Positions 13,735 through 25,690 of a stretch of DNA of 64,000 nt are shown here, one piece after another. The translations under genes were made by a program, and so were the position numbers. The notes beneath the pieces were generated by a model. The model saw only the letters and a list, made by a program, of their open reading frames with translations, had not been told where the DNA came from and ran no database searches. Position 1 is the stretch's first letter, and each line of letters starts with the position of its first letter. The stretch is from Centrapalus pauciflorus (Eukaryota; Streptophyta; Magnoliopsida; Asterales; Asteraceae), in NCBI GenBank assembly GCA_020465985.1, contig JAANYP010005932.1, positions 186,001-250,000 of the forward strand, in the 5' to 3' direction.

Positions 13735-14109
13735 GTACAAATAAGTATTTGGTCACTGAAAATCTTAGTTTTGTGACTGAAATTTCTGTCACTAAATCCT
13801 TTGTTAAGAGAACATATCAAACATTGATGAAGGACTGTTGTCACTGATACAATTTTGTCATTAAATCTAGGTCAATTGTGATTGAAATGATAATTGTCAC
13901 CAGATCAATTAAATAGTGTCATAAGCAAGTGTGTCGCATAAGCACTTGATCTTGGCTACACATTTTTTCTGTGGGCATAGATGTGTATACCCACTACACT
14001 TTAGCCTACACTTTTTCTTTGTGTAGGTGAAACTCAAGAGCCTTATAGTGACACATTTATAACTTTTAGTGACAGATTTAGTCTGTCACTAATATCAGTT
14101 TATTTGTAG
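13735..14109. repeat. CACTA subterminal repeats and right terminal inverted repeat
   Basis: TGTCACTAAAT, GTCACTGATAC, AGTGACAGATTTAG and CTGTCACTAATA recur in both orientations and end in TTATTTGTAGTG at 14109. These are typical TnpA-binding-like subterminal motifs. The sequence after the terminus is TAAGTG. Confidence 0.75.
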
Positions 14110-16071
14110 TGTAAGTGTTGCTTTTTATTTGTTTTATCAAAAGTGAAAATCATAAATTTCAAATCATAAATCACTTACATGTCAAATCATTAAACTTTAG
14201 ACACTAATTAGTATAATTAAAGAGTAATTAGGATGATGGCGTACAAATAGAAATCGAAGGGTGTACATTTAGAATAGGCTGATAGTAAGTCTCAAAAGCT
14301 AAAAAAACGTTTTATTTTTAACAAATAAATACATGTGTTTTGCGGTAAATGTACTCACTTATTTATCCAATCCTATTAAAAAAAAAAGTTAGAAAAAAAC
14401 TTTAAAATTATTTTCTATCAAAATTTAGTTACCAAGTGTTATTAATTAGCATCTTCATGGTATTGCTAGGTTTTAATATTACGTTAGATGTACTTTAATT
14501 AAATCAGTTTTAAATTTCGGTTTACTAAAAATAAATAAATAAACTTTATATAATTAAAATGGAGTATAACTTATATACTTTAAACATTATATACATAATA
14601 TAAAAAAATGCTAGATCGTTAATGGTAAATAGTAATAATAATAATCATATATAGTCAAAATGGTTCTAGTTTATATTTGTAATATCCACGAATTAAAATT
14701 ATTTTTTAAAAATCTAGAATGTATTATATATATATACTGAGGATAAAATGAGGACCGTGTTTAAATGCGCACAATAAGAACCAATGAAATTGCTAGATTT
14801 TGTGAATCAACCAATAGGAAGCAATGTGACAATTTTGTAATTAAATAGAGTTTTATATACCTTTCAAAACATTTAAAGGGCAATTTTGTCATCTGTGCAC
14901 CTTTTTATTTTTGGCAAATATTTGCCATTAATTAGGGGTTTCATCGGATTTATAGTAGAAATTGGGGGGTTTGTGACGGCGGGTGTGATTCACGGCATTC
15001 ATGGTTTTCAGGTGATTCACGGTTTTCAGACGACGGACTGCGGGGAGGAAGATCGGAGGGTGGATGTTCACGGCGGCAGACAGTGAGAAGCAGGGGTGTG
15101 GTTCACGGAGACATGCATTGAGTAGGTGGGTGTGGTTCACGGCGCAGACATTGAGAAATCCGGCTCAGGGTTTTGGCGAGTGGTTCATGGTGGTTAACGG
15201 CAAGTCGTTCACGGTTAGACGGCAGAGGGGATTTGCGAGCCATTGACGGTGGTTCACGGCGGTACACGGTGTTTAGGCGAGACATTGATGATGGTTCACG
15301 TGAACAATTCAATTTCGTTTACCATTCAATTTCTGATTCACAAGTTTTCTTGTTTGTCAACACGCATACATTCACGATATATTTCTTGGCTGTGAACATT
15401 CAATTTTATGATTCACGTAGACAAGAAATGTCTATTAATTTCGTTTACCATTCAAATAATTATTCACAATTTTTCTAGTTCGTCAACACGCATACAAACA
15501 CAAATATTTCTTGGCTGCGAACATTCAAAAATATGATTCACAAAGACAACAAATGCATATTTATTCATGAATGATTGATGAGGGCATGTTTACAATAAAA
15601 ACAATGTGGTTCACGATGTTAAAAGCAACACCAAATTTTAAATATATTATATACAATGCTTAAAAATTGATGAGAAATGTTACAATTAAAAATTATCGAA
15701 CAAATAAAAATCGATGAGAGAATATACAATTAAAAATCGTACACATGTAACAAAATGAAAGCCATAAAAAATTGTGAATCATTCATGGGTAACGACATAG
15801 TAAATGATTCACATTGCAAATAGTAGACATACATGTAAAGCAACAAAGCATCTCGTTTAATTTCTGTAACAATTAAAAGATTTGAAGCGTGGAAAAAAGA
15901 CACCTACGTTCCTCTTCATCCATGATTGTTCAAATTCTTTGTAATACTCGAGTATCTTCAATTGCAGAATCTTGATAAACGAAACAAATTATGATATTTA
16001 GAAATAAAAACAACTAATTTAATATAATACGATTTTTTAATTTTTGATTGAGATTGTGTTGAAAATCTATC
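14110..16071. other. No gene; AT-rich DNA with a GC-richer GGTTCACGGC segment
   Basis: 14110-14730 is AT-rich without features. From about 14970 to 15310 the base composition changes: GGTTCACGG, GATTCACGG and GTTCACGGCGG recur at least ten times. From 15310 to 15800 it grades into AT-rich DNA that keeps GATTCACA motifs and repeats CGTTTACCATTCAA and CGTCAACACGCATACA twice (about 15316/15440 and 15357/15482). Open frames of 60-101 codons on both strands overlap here, which argues for repeat-driven rather than true coding. Origin unknown. Confidence 0.4.
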
Positions 16072-16336
16072 TATACTATGAAAAGAGTAACTAACATGCC
16101 ACATGGCATGCTCTCATTGAATTTGACACATGTCGTTGCTCCTTTTGCCACGTCATTTACTGATTTTATTTTTAAATTTTAAAGCAAATCAAATATATCT
16201 AAATCTAATATGGATTAATCTAATAACTAACCAACTATAATTAAGCAAAATTTATTATTCATATAATTATTATATTACACATATTTATATATATCTATTT
16301 CTAAAATTAACACATGTAATACATGAGTATTAAACT
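16072..16336 (+). mobile_element. Short Helitron-like element
   Basis: It starts A|TCTATACTATGAAAAGAG, typical of plant Helitron 5' ends, and contains the hairpin CATGTAATACATG near 16310 followed by AGTATTAAACTAT. The terminal CTAT in place of CTAG suggests decay or a second insertion. A further TCTATATCTATAAAT start at about 16345 hints at a second copy inserted at its end. Non-coding. Confidence 0.5.
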
Positions 16337-16451
16337 ATATAATCTATATCTATAAATAAATACTATTATACAAGTAACTAATGAAATTTGTCATCTTATA
16401 ATATTGTCACTTGTCATCTTTAATTATTGACATGTGTATTTTAATTACCTA

Positions 16452-18563
16452 CTAGTCATGACGGCCCGTGCGATGCACCGGGCTATTGATTTTGTTATTT
16501 AATTCCTATGTAATTATTAGAAACGTGTCTTTATAATGACTACTACTATATAAACTCTAGATTCAGGAATTTACCAAGGATAAAATGTTGTGAGATATAG
16601 ACTTAATTGATTTCAAATTTTTCTGCAGTAATCTAGCATAACCAAGTTATAAAAATACAAATACTTTAATTTAAAAAAACAACCGTTTATAAAAATTTGT
16701 TTACGTTTTTATAACTATTTGTTTGAGGGGATATAAAAAATGTTTAAGTTTGAAATAAAATGGAATGAATTACTATGTGATTGTGAGATTTTTTTAAATT
16801 TGAATATCAATATATCATGAACCTAGCCAATTAATGTCTTTAAGAATCACTATGTTAGTACACTTACATATTTAACAAAAGTTAATTAAATGATTAATGC
16901 TGTTATTTATTAATAAATTATTATTAACTAAAGTAACTAATACTTTTATTTATCGCATATAACTCAACTTTTATGTTAAATTTAAAAATACTATACATAC
17001 ACGTGTTTATACCAATATTTATGTTACAATAAGATTTTGTATTTCGCGATATTTTTATATTTTAGATTTCATTTTGCTTTGATATTTTAGACATTTATTA
17101 CGTGTAATTTATTATTTATTTTGGAGTCTTTGTATATAAAAAAATAAAGAGTTAAGAATTCATACATACATAACACAAATAATGATTGCGTTATAATTCA
17201 TTCTTTTACAAAATATGCAATGAAAATTACGTGCAATTTATAAGAACTATTTATTTTTATATCTTTTATTGTTGTTTATTCCTTAGTGATACAAAATACA
17301 AAAGTTGATGTTATTAATGATAAAGAAATTAATAATGTTTCCATAAATGATAAAAATGTAAAAAAAAATTGTTGTTATTGTTAGCAATTGACATTTGGTA
17401 TTTACTTAAATTAATATATAGAATGTTATTCAAAACTGTCATAAATTAAACTTTATCTTTATTTAATTATTTGATGATTGAAATATTAGTTAATAAAGTT
17501 ATACCATCTAAAATTTTAATTATTAATTAATTACATATTAAAAATCAAACAGATAACTATCTTAATTAATTATATATTAATTAAATATAAGATTAGTGTA
17601 ATTTATTTTTAAGTATTTAAGTAATCTTAAATAAATTGTTATTAGTAATTTATTTCATATTTATGTCTTTTGGTTAATTATGCTACGAACGTATGATAAT
17701 TTTGTTAACAATTTAGTATGATGATTTATTTTAATTAAATATGATAATAAAATAAAGACTCAATTTTATTAAAATAAAAATAAAGAATTAAATGAACATC
17801 ATAACTTATAATGCTCAACTCTTTTAGGTATAGGCTCCTATATTTGTGTGCTCCAATGACAACAAATTTAAATTACATATACATCATGCATTTTATAATT
17901 AGAAACAAATAATCTTTTATAACGTAAGTTAATATTTGAATTTATTAACTTAGTTATGATACATGTGTAAATACTATTTTAAGAAGTATTATCTAATTAG
18001 TGGTCATACCTTAATCATTAGAAATATGTGCATATTAAATATATTTTTTGGCTAATTAATAGATATTATTGTACGTTTTTAGTTGTAACTAACGCAATCA
18101 AAATCATGTGCCAAAAAAATAAATGATGGGCGAAATGGTTTAGATACGAAAATATGACGTTAATATTATAATTACTGAAAAAAAAATATTAAAAATCACG
18201 ATATTCTTTCATGCACATTTGCAACTCGTTAAAGAATGTAATATAGAAGGAAACATGTAAAATAATAAGTTCTGGAAAAAAAAAAGTTAGTGTACTACTT
18301 ATAATTAAGTAATTAATTCATTGTGAAAATGAGATGTGATTATAGAGATAAAATGTTATGAATAAAATTTAATATAAAACAGTTGAAGAGACATATAAAC
18401 TTATTGATTGATCCTATTAAATTAACCTATATAATGATAATGATGATAATTTTATTTTAACATGTATTTTATCATAATAATAAAATATAATATAGTTGAC
18501 AACAGTAATCATAATAATAATAATAATATTATTATTATTAAAAGCATTAACATTTTAAATATA
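16452..18563 (-). mobile_element. Helitron-like 3' terminus and AT-rich body
   Basis: On the minus strand the hairpin GCCCGGTGCATCGCACGGGC precedes CGTCATGACTAG|T (CTAG 16452-16455). The body continues to higher coordinates as gene-free, very AT-rich DNA related to 25.8-28.4 kb. Its other end is not visible and may be cut by the gypsy insertion at 18564. Confidence 0.5.
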
Positions 18564-20164
18564 TGTAACACCCACAATTCTCACACAAATGTCACGTCAA
18601 TACAATACACAGGTGGCAATATCGCAAGCATCTAACAAGTACACATGTCACAGGATTAGCGGAAAACACTGTTAATTAAAACTTTAATACAGGAGTCATA
18701 CATCGTCTCATAAACTGACACCGGCACACAGGACTCGAAAACATAAGCTGGACAGCTCGTGAGTACGCGAGGGTTAGACACTGCAGGTAAGCACATATAA
18801 CATACACAACACATATATCTCATTACACATATGCAACTCGATGCATAACACATATCTCTACTCAAAAGGGGACGCGGTTCCCCAGCTAACAGGCCGCACA
18901 CAGCAGCGGTTAGCTACTCAATAGGCACAGTAGCGACCTGGCAATATCACTACTGTATATACACAGTCTCATATCTCGTGACTGGTTAGGGACAGTCAGC
19001 CTGCGCGATCACATATCGCGGACACCTACAACTCAAACACATATGGCACGTATAGGGTAGAATGGATCATACCTGCGTACTATGTCGGTTTCATACACAA
19101 TATATCACAACACATATACACAGCTCATAAAAGATCACGCGCATTTTGTAAAGAACTCGAGTACTCACCGACTACCCGAAACTTGACTGAAATCCGAAAC
19201 TCTTAATGCGGCTCGGCACGTGATCGGCTAGAACCTGTAATCGACACGAGCCCCACATATTAACGCAAACTTAGTAACCAAACAACTCAATCCAATACAA
19301 TTATCATAATCGAATTAAACCCGAAACACATTCCCGAACGGATAACCGATCCCCAAACTCTTTTACGGGATTCCTACCGAGACCCAATACTCCAAACAAT
19401 TTAATTCGATAATATCCCGAAGGAATTCAACACATTAATAACCTCAAACTCCCCCAACATGACCAAACCAAAATTCCCCTGCAGGCTGCGGCTCGCGCCG
19501 CTAAGCACCTGAGGGTCGCGCCGCGACCAAGCGGTTCTCTGCACCTTGACCTGCGATTTCATGGCTGCAACCAGGGGTTTTAACCCCTCTCTTCTCATCT
19601 CCAGCAACACAATACATACAATTTCATATAAATTCGACCCATACTAATTCAGAAGCAAACCTTACACATAACACATACATATCTCAAGATTTAGCCACAA
19701 AAACTCATAGCTCTTACCTTGTTGAACTCTCAAAACACCAACAAGAAGAAGATGATGGGAATTAGCTTCAACTCCAGGTCTTAATTAGCTTGTATCTAAG
19801 CTTCTTGCTGCTGGAACACTTCAATACGCAGGAGCACACACACACTTAGGGTTCTTATTCTCAAAAAGGATAAGGGAGAGGAGAAAGGGAGCTTAGCATA
19901 TATACGTCTCTATCCTTAACCGGTCCCGAACCCACTAACCCGGACCCGATATCACTTTTTCATAATTTATATCATTAGGACCCAATTAAATCCACGATCT
20001 CAAAGATAATAATAATCCACTAATTATTAGCCCGGAGACACGTATCACTCAATCTTGACACGTTAAATCCACGAAACGGAATTTAATTGAAACACGCAAT
20101 AATCATTAAAATAATGAGCCAATAAATTAAATCCACGTACCAGGCTCAAATTCGGGATGTTACA
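18564..20164 (-). repeat. 3' LTR of the gypsy element, complete
   Basis: On the minus strand it begins TGTAACATCCCGAATTTGAG (at 20164) next to the PPT and ends GGGTGTTACA (at 18564). Length is 1601 bp. A minus-strand TATA-like box (GTATATATGC) is near 19895-19905. A CpG-rich block CGGCTCGCGCCGC and GGTCGCGCCGCGACC lies at 19485-19530. Confidence 0.92.
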
Positions 20165-20182
20165 AATCCTCTCCTCTTAAAG
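20165..20182 (-). other. Polypurine tract of the gypsy element
   Basis: The minus strand reads AAGAGGAGAGGATT directly against the 3' LTR start. It primes plus-strand synthesis in LTR elements. Confidence 0.85.
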
Positions 20183-20197
20183 ATTCCGTCCCGGAAT

Positions 20198-21985
20198 CTA
20201 GATTGGACTCGGGAACAGCTGCGGATAACGACTCCTCATCTCGGCCTCGGGCTCCCAGGTGGCACTAGTACCCTTATGATGCCTCCACTGGACGAGTACT
20301 AGCGCGATCTCTTTGTTTCGCAATCTCTTCACTTTACGATCAGTAATCGCCTCAGGCTGCTCGACATATCTCAGATGATTATCCACAGTGATCTCGGACA
20401 ACGGCACAAACTGATCATCCTTGGCCAGACATTTCCTCAGGTGACTCACATGAAATGTATCATGAACTCCGGCCAGCTCGGGAGGCAACCTCAATCTATA
20501 CGCCTGATCTAGGACTCTGGCAATAATCTCGAACGGACCGATGTATCGCGGAGTCAGCTTACCTCAGTGTCTGAATCTAATAACTCCCTTCCACGGCAAT
20601 ACCTTCAGCATAACGCGGTCTCCAATACTGAACTCGAGCTCAGTCAGACGACGATCGGCATAACTCTTTTGCCGGCTCTGTGCTACTCTCATATGCTCGC
20701 GGATAACCGCCACTTTATCGCTCGTCTCCTGTAGCAACTCAGGTCCACTGATAGGTCGCTCGCCGACCTCGCCCCAACACACCGGGGTTAGGCACTTACG
20801 CCCATACAGTGCCTCGAACGGAGCCATCTTGATGGAGGAATGGTAGCTGTTGTTGTATGCAAACTCGACTAACGGCAAGTGAACGTCCCAACTACCACTG
20901 AAATCGATCGCACAAGCTCGGAGCATATCCTCGAGAGTCTGATTCGTCCGCTCTGTCTGCCCATCTGTCTGAGGTCTGTACGCTGTACTCAACTGAACTC
21001 TCGTCCCCAATTCGCGCTGAAAGCTCTGCCAGAATCTCGAAGTAAACCGCGTATCTCTATCGGACGTAATCGACATCGGAACGCCGTGCCTCGACACTAT
21101 ATCACTGATGTACAACCGGGCCAACTGATCCATAGTAATGGTGCCTCTCACCGCCAAGAAATGAGCACTCTTAGTCAACCGATCCACAATCACCCAGATC
21201 ATATCGTTGCCTCGAACGGTGCGCGGAAGTCTAACGATGAAGTCCATCGTGATATGGTACCACTTCCACTCTGGGATCTCTAAAGGCTGCAAATGCCCGT
21301 GAGGCTTCTGATGCTCGGCCTTCACACGTAGACAAGTCATGCACTCCTCGACATATCGGCCCACATCTCGCTTCATCCCTGGCCACCAATAGAACTCGCG
21401 CAGATCTCTATACATTTTGGTGCTCCCGGGGTGGATAGATAACCTCGATCGGTGCGACTCATCTAAAATCAGCTGCCGCAGATTCCCGACTCTCGGAACC
21501 CAGACTCGGTCACGAAATGCCCACAAACCTCTTCTATCTCTGCTCAATACCTCAAACTGTCCTGCAAGACGTTCTCTTTTCACATTTTCGGCCCGCAAAC
21601 CCTCTAACTGAGCGTGCCTCAGACTCTCCACAAGAGTCGATGTAACCTCGAGCCTCGCTGCTCGGGAAACCACCGTCTGGCCGCACGTCTTACGGCTCAA
21701 CGCATCGGCCACCACATTGGCCCTACCAGGATGGTACTGAATCTCGCAGTCGTAATCTTTCAATAACTCGAGGCTGCGCCGCTGTCTCATATTCAGCTCC
21801 TTCTGACTGAACAGGTACTGAAGACTCTTATGATCGGTATACACTACAAACCGCGAACCATACAGATAATGACGCCATATCTTCAGAGCGAACACTATCG
21901 CATCTAACTCAAGGTCGTGCACGGTATGATTCTCCTCGTAGGTCTTCAGCTGTCGCGACGCATACGCTATCACTTTGCCTCGCTA
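20198..21985 (-). pseudogene. Gypsy pol, RNase H, integrase and chromodomain-like end
   Basis: The segment opens in RNase H (VIAYASRQLKTYE, YTDHKSLQYLF, LSRK). It continues through the integrase zinc region (H-PGSTKMY, WWPGMKRDV, CMTCLRVKAEH), the IN core (MDFIVRLP, SAHFLAV, SDRDTRFTS, YRPQTDGQTERTNQ) and GPFEII. It ends in a block around ITDRKVKRLRNKEI and ATWEPEAEM-YPQLF that resembles the chromodomain-like tail of Tekay/Del elements. Stops: TAG upstream of VIAYAS (about 21984) and TGA at 20564-20566, which looks like a CGA-to-TGA CpG transition; the frame continues to the true end at 20198. IN inserts cDNA; the chromodomain-like tail is thought to guide it to heterochromatin. Confidence 0.95.
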
Positions 21986-21987
21986 CA

Positions 21988-23562
21988 TCAGAACGCAACC
22001 CAAACCGGTACCTGACGCTCACAATAAACTACGAAATCCTCTGTACCCTCGGGCAATGCTAACACTGGCGCCTGACATAGCCGGGACTTCAGCTCATTGA
22101 AGGCTGACTCCTGCTCATCGGACCACACGAAAGGAACGGACTGCCGTGTCAATCTCGTCAACGGCCTGGCAATCCTCGAGAAGTCCTGAATGAAGCAATG
22201 ATAATACCCGGCTAGTCCCAGAAAGCTACGAACCTCGGGCACGGTCTTAGGCGGCTCCCAACTCATGACGGCCTCAATCTTCGCCGGATCCACTGAAATA
22301 CCCTCGGCGCTCACAACATGCCCCAGAAACTGGACCTCGCGCAACCAGAACTCGCACTTGGAGAACTTCGCATAAAGTCGCTCCTCTCGCAGCACGGTCA
22401 AAACCTCTCGCAAGTGCTGCTCATGGTCCTCGGCACTCCTCGAGTAGATCAAGATGTCATCGATAAAGACAATCACAAATCGATCCAACATAGATCTGCA
22501 CACCCTATTCATCAAATCCATGAATGCCGCGGGTGCGTTAGTCAGTCCGAAAGGCATGACTAGGAACTCGTAATGGCCGTATCGCGTCCGGAATGCAGTC
22601 TTCGGCACGTCCTCATCTCTGACTCTCAGCTGATGATACCCTGATCTCAGATCTATCTTCGAAAAGAAGCTCGAACCCTGTAGCTGATCGAATAGATCGT
22701 CGATACGTGGAAGCGGATAACGGTTCTTCACCGTCACTTTATTCAACTCTCGATAGTCGATACACATCCGCATGGAACCGTCCTTCTTCTTCACAAACAG
22801 CACGGGAGCTCCCCACGGGGACGAACTCGGACGGATAAATCCACGATCGAGCAACTCCTGAAGCTGTGACATCATCTCCCTCATCTCGGTAGGTGCCAGC
22901 CTATAAGGCGTCTTCGCAATAGGCACCGCTCCAGGGATAAGGTCGATACGGAACTCGACCTGACGATCTGGCGGTAACCCATGCAACTCCTCTGGGAATA
23001 CCTCAGGGAACTCTCGAACTACAGGTATATCCGCTAGGGTCTTCTTCTCTAATCTGGCGTCAACAACATAAGCCAGAAAGGTCTCGCACCCCTTCGCAAC
23101 ATATCTCTGAGCTCGAGCCATCGAAACAATACCGATCTCACCTCGGCGCCTCTCGCCATACACTGTCACCGTCTCACTGTCTGAAATGGGTATTCGGATC
23201 ATCTTCTTCACGCACAGAATATCAGCCTGCCTGGCAGTCATCCAGTCCATACCCACTATCACGTCCAAACTGCTGATCTCTATTGGCAGTAGATCGATCG
23301 AAAACCGGTGAGCATCAATCTCTAAAACACAATCTCGGAATACTCGACTCACTAACGCAGTATTACCATCTACTCTCTCAACAACCAACGGCACAGATAA
23401 AACAGTAGGAGGCACAGAAAAGTAGGCACAGAATACAACAGATACAGACGAGCGATCCGCTCCAGAATCAAATAAAACACGAGCACTAAGCCCGTTTAGG
23501 ATATACGTACCAGAAACAACATCGGTGGACTCGCGGGCCTCCTCTGCCGTAGCCTGAAACAC
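21988..23562 (-). pseudogene. Gypsy protease and reverse transcriptase
   Basis: PR is at residues about 15-110, with the catalytic Asp in LFDSGADRSS (residue 32; the usual form is DSGATHS). RT follows from about residue 185: FPEVFPEELHGLPP, GFIRPSSSPWGAPVLFVKKK, MCIDYRELNK, FSKIDLRSGYHQ, AFMDLMNRVC and the polymerase motif FIDDIL (367-370), then FLGLAGYY and the start of RNase H. The frame ends early: a one-base deletion after VVYC (near 22020) shifts it, so RNase H continues in another frame. Except for this the 524 codons are open, in keeping with a young insertion. Confidence 0.95.
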
Positions 23563-24167
23563 TCGGCCTCGGCCTCTAGGTGCTGACTCTCGCGGCTAGA
23601 AGATGAGGGCTCTGCTCTGGTCCCGCTAGTGCTCGCTCCCTGCACTGTTGGCGGCTCATCAGGACAATCTCTCACAATATGGCCTGGCCTCCCACAGCGG
23701 AAGCACAGGGAATCCCTCGAAGTACACGTAAAAGATGTGTGACCATACTGAACAGCGGTAACATCTGGGCTGCTCCGACACACAAGGACCGGAATGGCGA
23801 AGACGACACCTCGGACAGTCTCTCTCTCCGACTGAACTGTCTGCCCGGCTCCCTGATGGCTGGGACCCTTGTCCCACGCTGCTCTGGCTCTGACTGGGAG
23901 CACTGTATCGGGAAGTCTGCCCCTGACTCTGACTGGCCGCCCCGGACCCCTGATACTGCCCTGAGCTCCGGGACCTACGGTCTCTGCCCCTGTCTCTGTC
24001 TCTACGGAATCCCGAACCCTGTCCCTGAACCTGCTGCTGCTCAGGCTGTCTCTCTCTCTATCCCTCTCTCTGTAGAACTCAGTCAATACTGCCAACATCT
24101 CAGACCGGCGGATATACTCATCTCCCGCTGGTCTCTCGGGCCCAGATCCCTCGCCATGATCTGCCAT
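23496..24167 (-). pseudogene. Gypsy gag, internally shortened and frameshifted
   Basis: It starts MADHGEGSGPERPAGDEYIRR, runs through an R/D/E-rich stretch, and ends with a zinc knuckle CFRCGRPGHIVRDC (CCHC). Only about 650 bp separates the ATG from protease, far less than the usual gag of plant chromoviruses, so the capsid core is deleted. The region 23659-23877 reads better in another frame (CPRCRLRHSGPC, CYRC), so frameshifts flank it. Gag would form the particle and bind RNA; this copy cannot. Confidence 0.85.
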
Positions 24168-24333
24168 AACTACCTGCTCATATCACAAAGGTAAGATAAC
24201 AGATCGACCACCCAGCGTTATACAATAAGCTAGGTTAGTTAATTCCGCTAAACTCAGTCTCAGGGAAGAATCCCACGGATCTGAACACGGTAAGAGCTCA
24301 AGCATCCACTGATACTAAATACTGAAACCACAA

Positions 24334-24346
24334 GCTCTGATACCAA
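24334..24346 (-). other. Primer binding site for initiator tRNA-Met
   Basis: The minus strand reads TTGGTATCAGAGC, two bases after the LTR end TGTTACA. TGGTATCAGAGC is complementary to the 3' end of plant initiator tRNA-Met. Confidence 0.95.
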
Positions 24347-24348
24347 GC

Positions 24349-24977
24349 TGTAACACCCACAATTCTCACACAAATGCCACGTCAATACAATACACAGGTG
24401 GCAATATCGCAAGCATCTAACAAGTACACATGTAACAGGATTAGCGGAAAACACTGTTAATTAAAACTTTAATACAGGAGTCATACATCGTCTCATAAAC
24501 TGACACTGGCACACAGGACTCGAAAACATAAGCTGGACAGCTCATGAGTACGCGAGGGTTAGACACTGCAGGTAAGCACATATAACATACACAACACATA
24601 TATCTCATTACACATATGCAACTCGATGCATAACACATATCTCTGCTCAAAAGGGGACGCCGTTCCCCAGCTAACAGGCCGCACACAGCAGCGGTTAGCT
24701 ACTCAATAGGCACAGGAGCGACCTGGCAATATCACTACTGTATATACACAGTCTCATATCTCGTGACTGGTTAGGGACAGTCAGCCTGCGCGATCACATA
24801 TCGCGGACACCTGCAACTCAAACACATATGGCACGTATAGGGTAGAATGGATCATACCTGCGTACTATGCTCGGTTTCATACACAATATATCACAACACA
24901 TATACACAACTCATAAAAGATCACGCGCATTTTGTAAAGAACTCGAGTACTCACCGACTACCCGAAACTTGACTGAA
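24349..24977 (-). repeat. Truncated 5' LTR of the gypsy element
   Basis: It matches 18564-19191 of the 3' LTR almost base for base, then breaks after GACTTGACTGAA into unrelated AT-rich DNA. The lost part is the U3 end with the promoter. Confidence 0.93.
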
Positions 24978-25384
24978 TATTTTATGTATATAGTAAATTA
25001 GAAATATTTTAGTAAAATAAGAAAACATTTTATCTTTGATTTATTATACAAAACATTTTAAATGAATATTTTTAAACAATTAGAATTTTTAAAATATAAT
25101 TTGTTAATAACGAACCACTAATCATGTATATCATATGTGATTTTGATTAATATATAGTGAATTAGTGACAACCATGTCTAACAAAACTATGTAAAAGACA
25201 TAGAAATAAATATGATATTTTTACGATTGTCATAAACATTATTTTTAAAACTATTAAAATACAAACAAATGCATCTTTGGAAGTGCATAATTGATTTAAA
25301 AGCAACATTTACGAAAATAAAACTTATAAATTGTAAATACATTAGAAGTGAATTTTTAACTACCGACATGTTCATTGTGTTCCT

Positions 25385-25690
<306 letters not shown>

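Larger units (their letters stand above)
11290..14109 (+). mobile_element. CACTA (En/Spm) transposon remnant, right end intact
   Basis: Three things occur in order on the + strand: a DUF4216-type coding fragment, a Transposase_24-type multi-exon gene, and a right terminus that reads CACTACAAATAAACTGA when reverse-complemented (ending at 14109). Subterminal copies of GTCACTAAAT and TTAGTGACAG in both orientations occupy about 13755-14090, as CACTA elements require. No matching CACTA left terminus was found upstream, so the 5' part (including a DDE transposase) is missing or cut off by the Helitron-like DNA before 11.2 kb. The 3-bp target duplication cannot be tested without the left end. Confidence 0.75.
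18564..24977 (-). mobile_element. Ty3/gypsy chromovirus (Tekay/Del-like), 5' LTR truncated
   Basis: In transcription order (high to low coordinates) it has a truncated LTR, PBS for initiator tRNA-Met, shortened gag, PR-RT, RNase H-IN with a chromodomain-like end, PPT and a 1.6-kb 3' LTR. The shared parts of the two LTRs (628-629 bp) differ by about 9 substitutions and one single-base indel by hand count (about 98.5% identity), so insertion is recent. About 970 bp of the 5' LTR, including U3, is missing at 24977, so promoter function is lost. Internal frameshifts, stops and a gag deletion make it non-autonomous. No target duplication can be read because one end is lost. Confidence 0.93.

Noticed and set aside
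14886..15478. Overlapping frames on both strands in the GGTTCACGG zone.
   Set aside because: Codons are dictated by the repeat, both strands are open to a similar extent and nothing is recognisable.
20879..24194. Plus-strand open frames across the gypsy pol and gag.
   Set aside because: Shadows of the minus-strand genes, which carry all the catalytic motifs.
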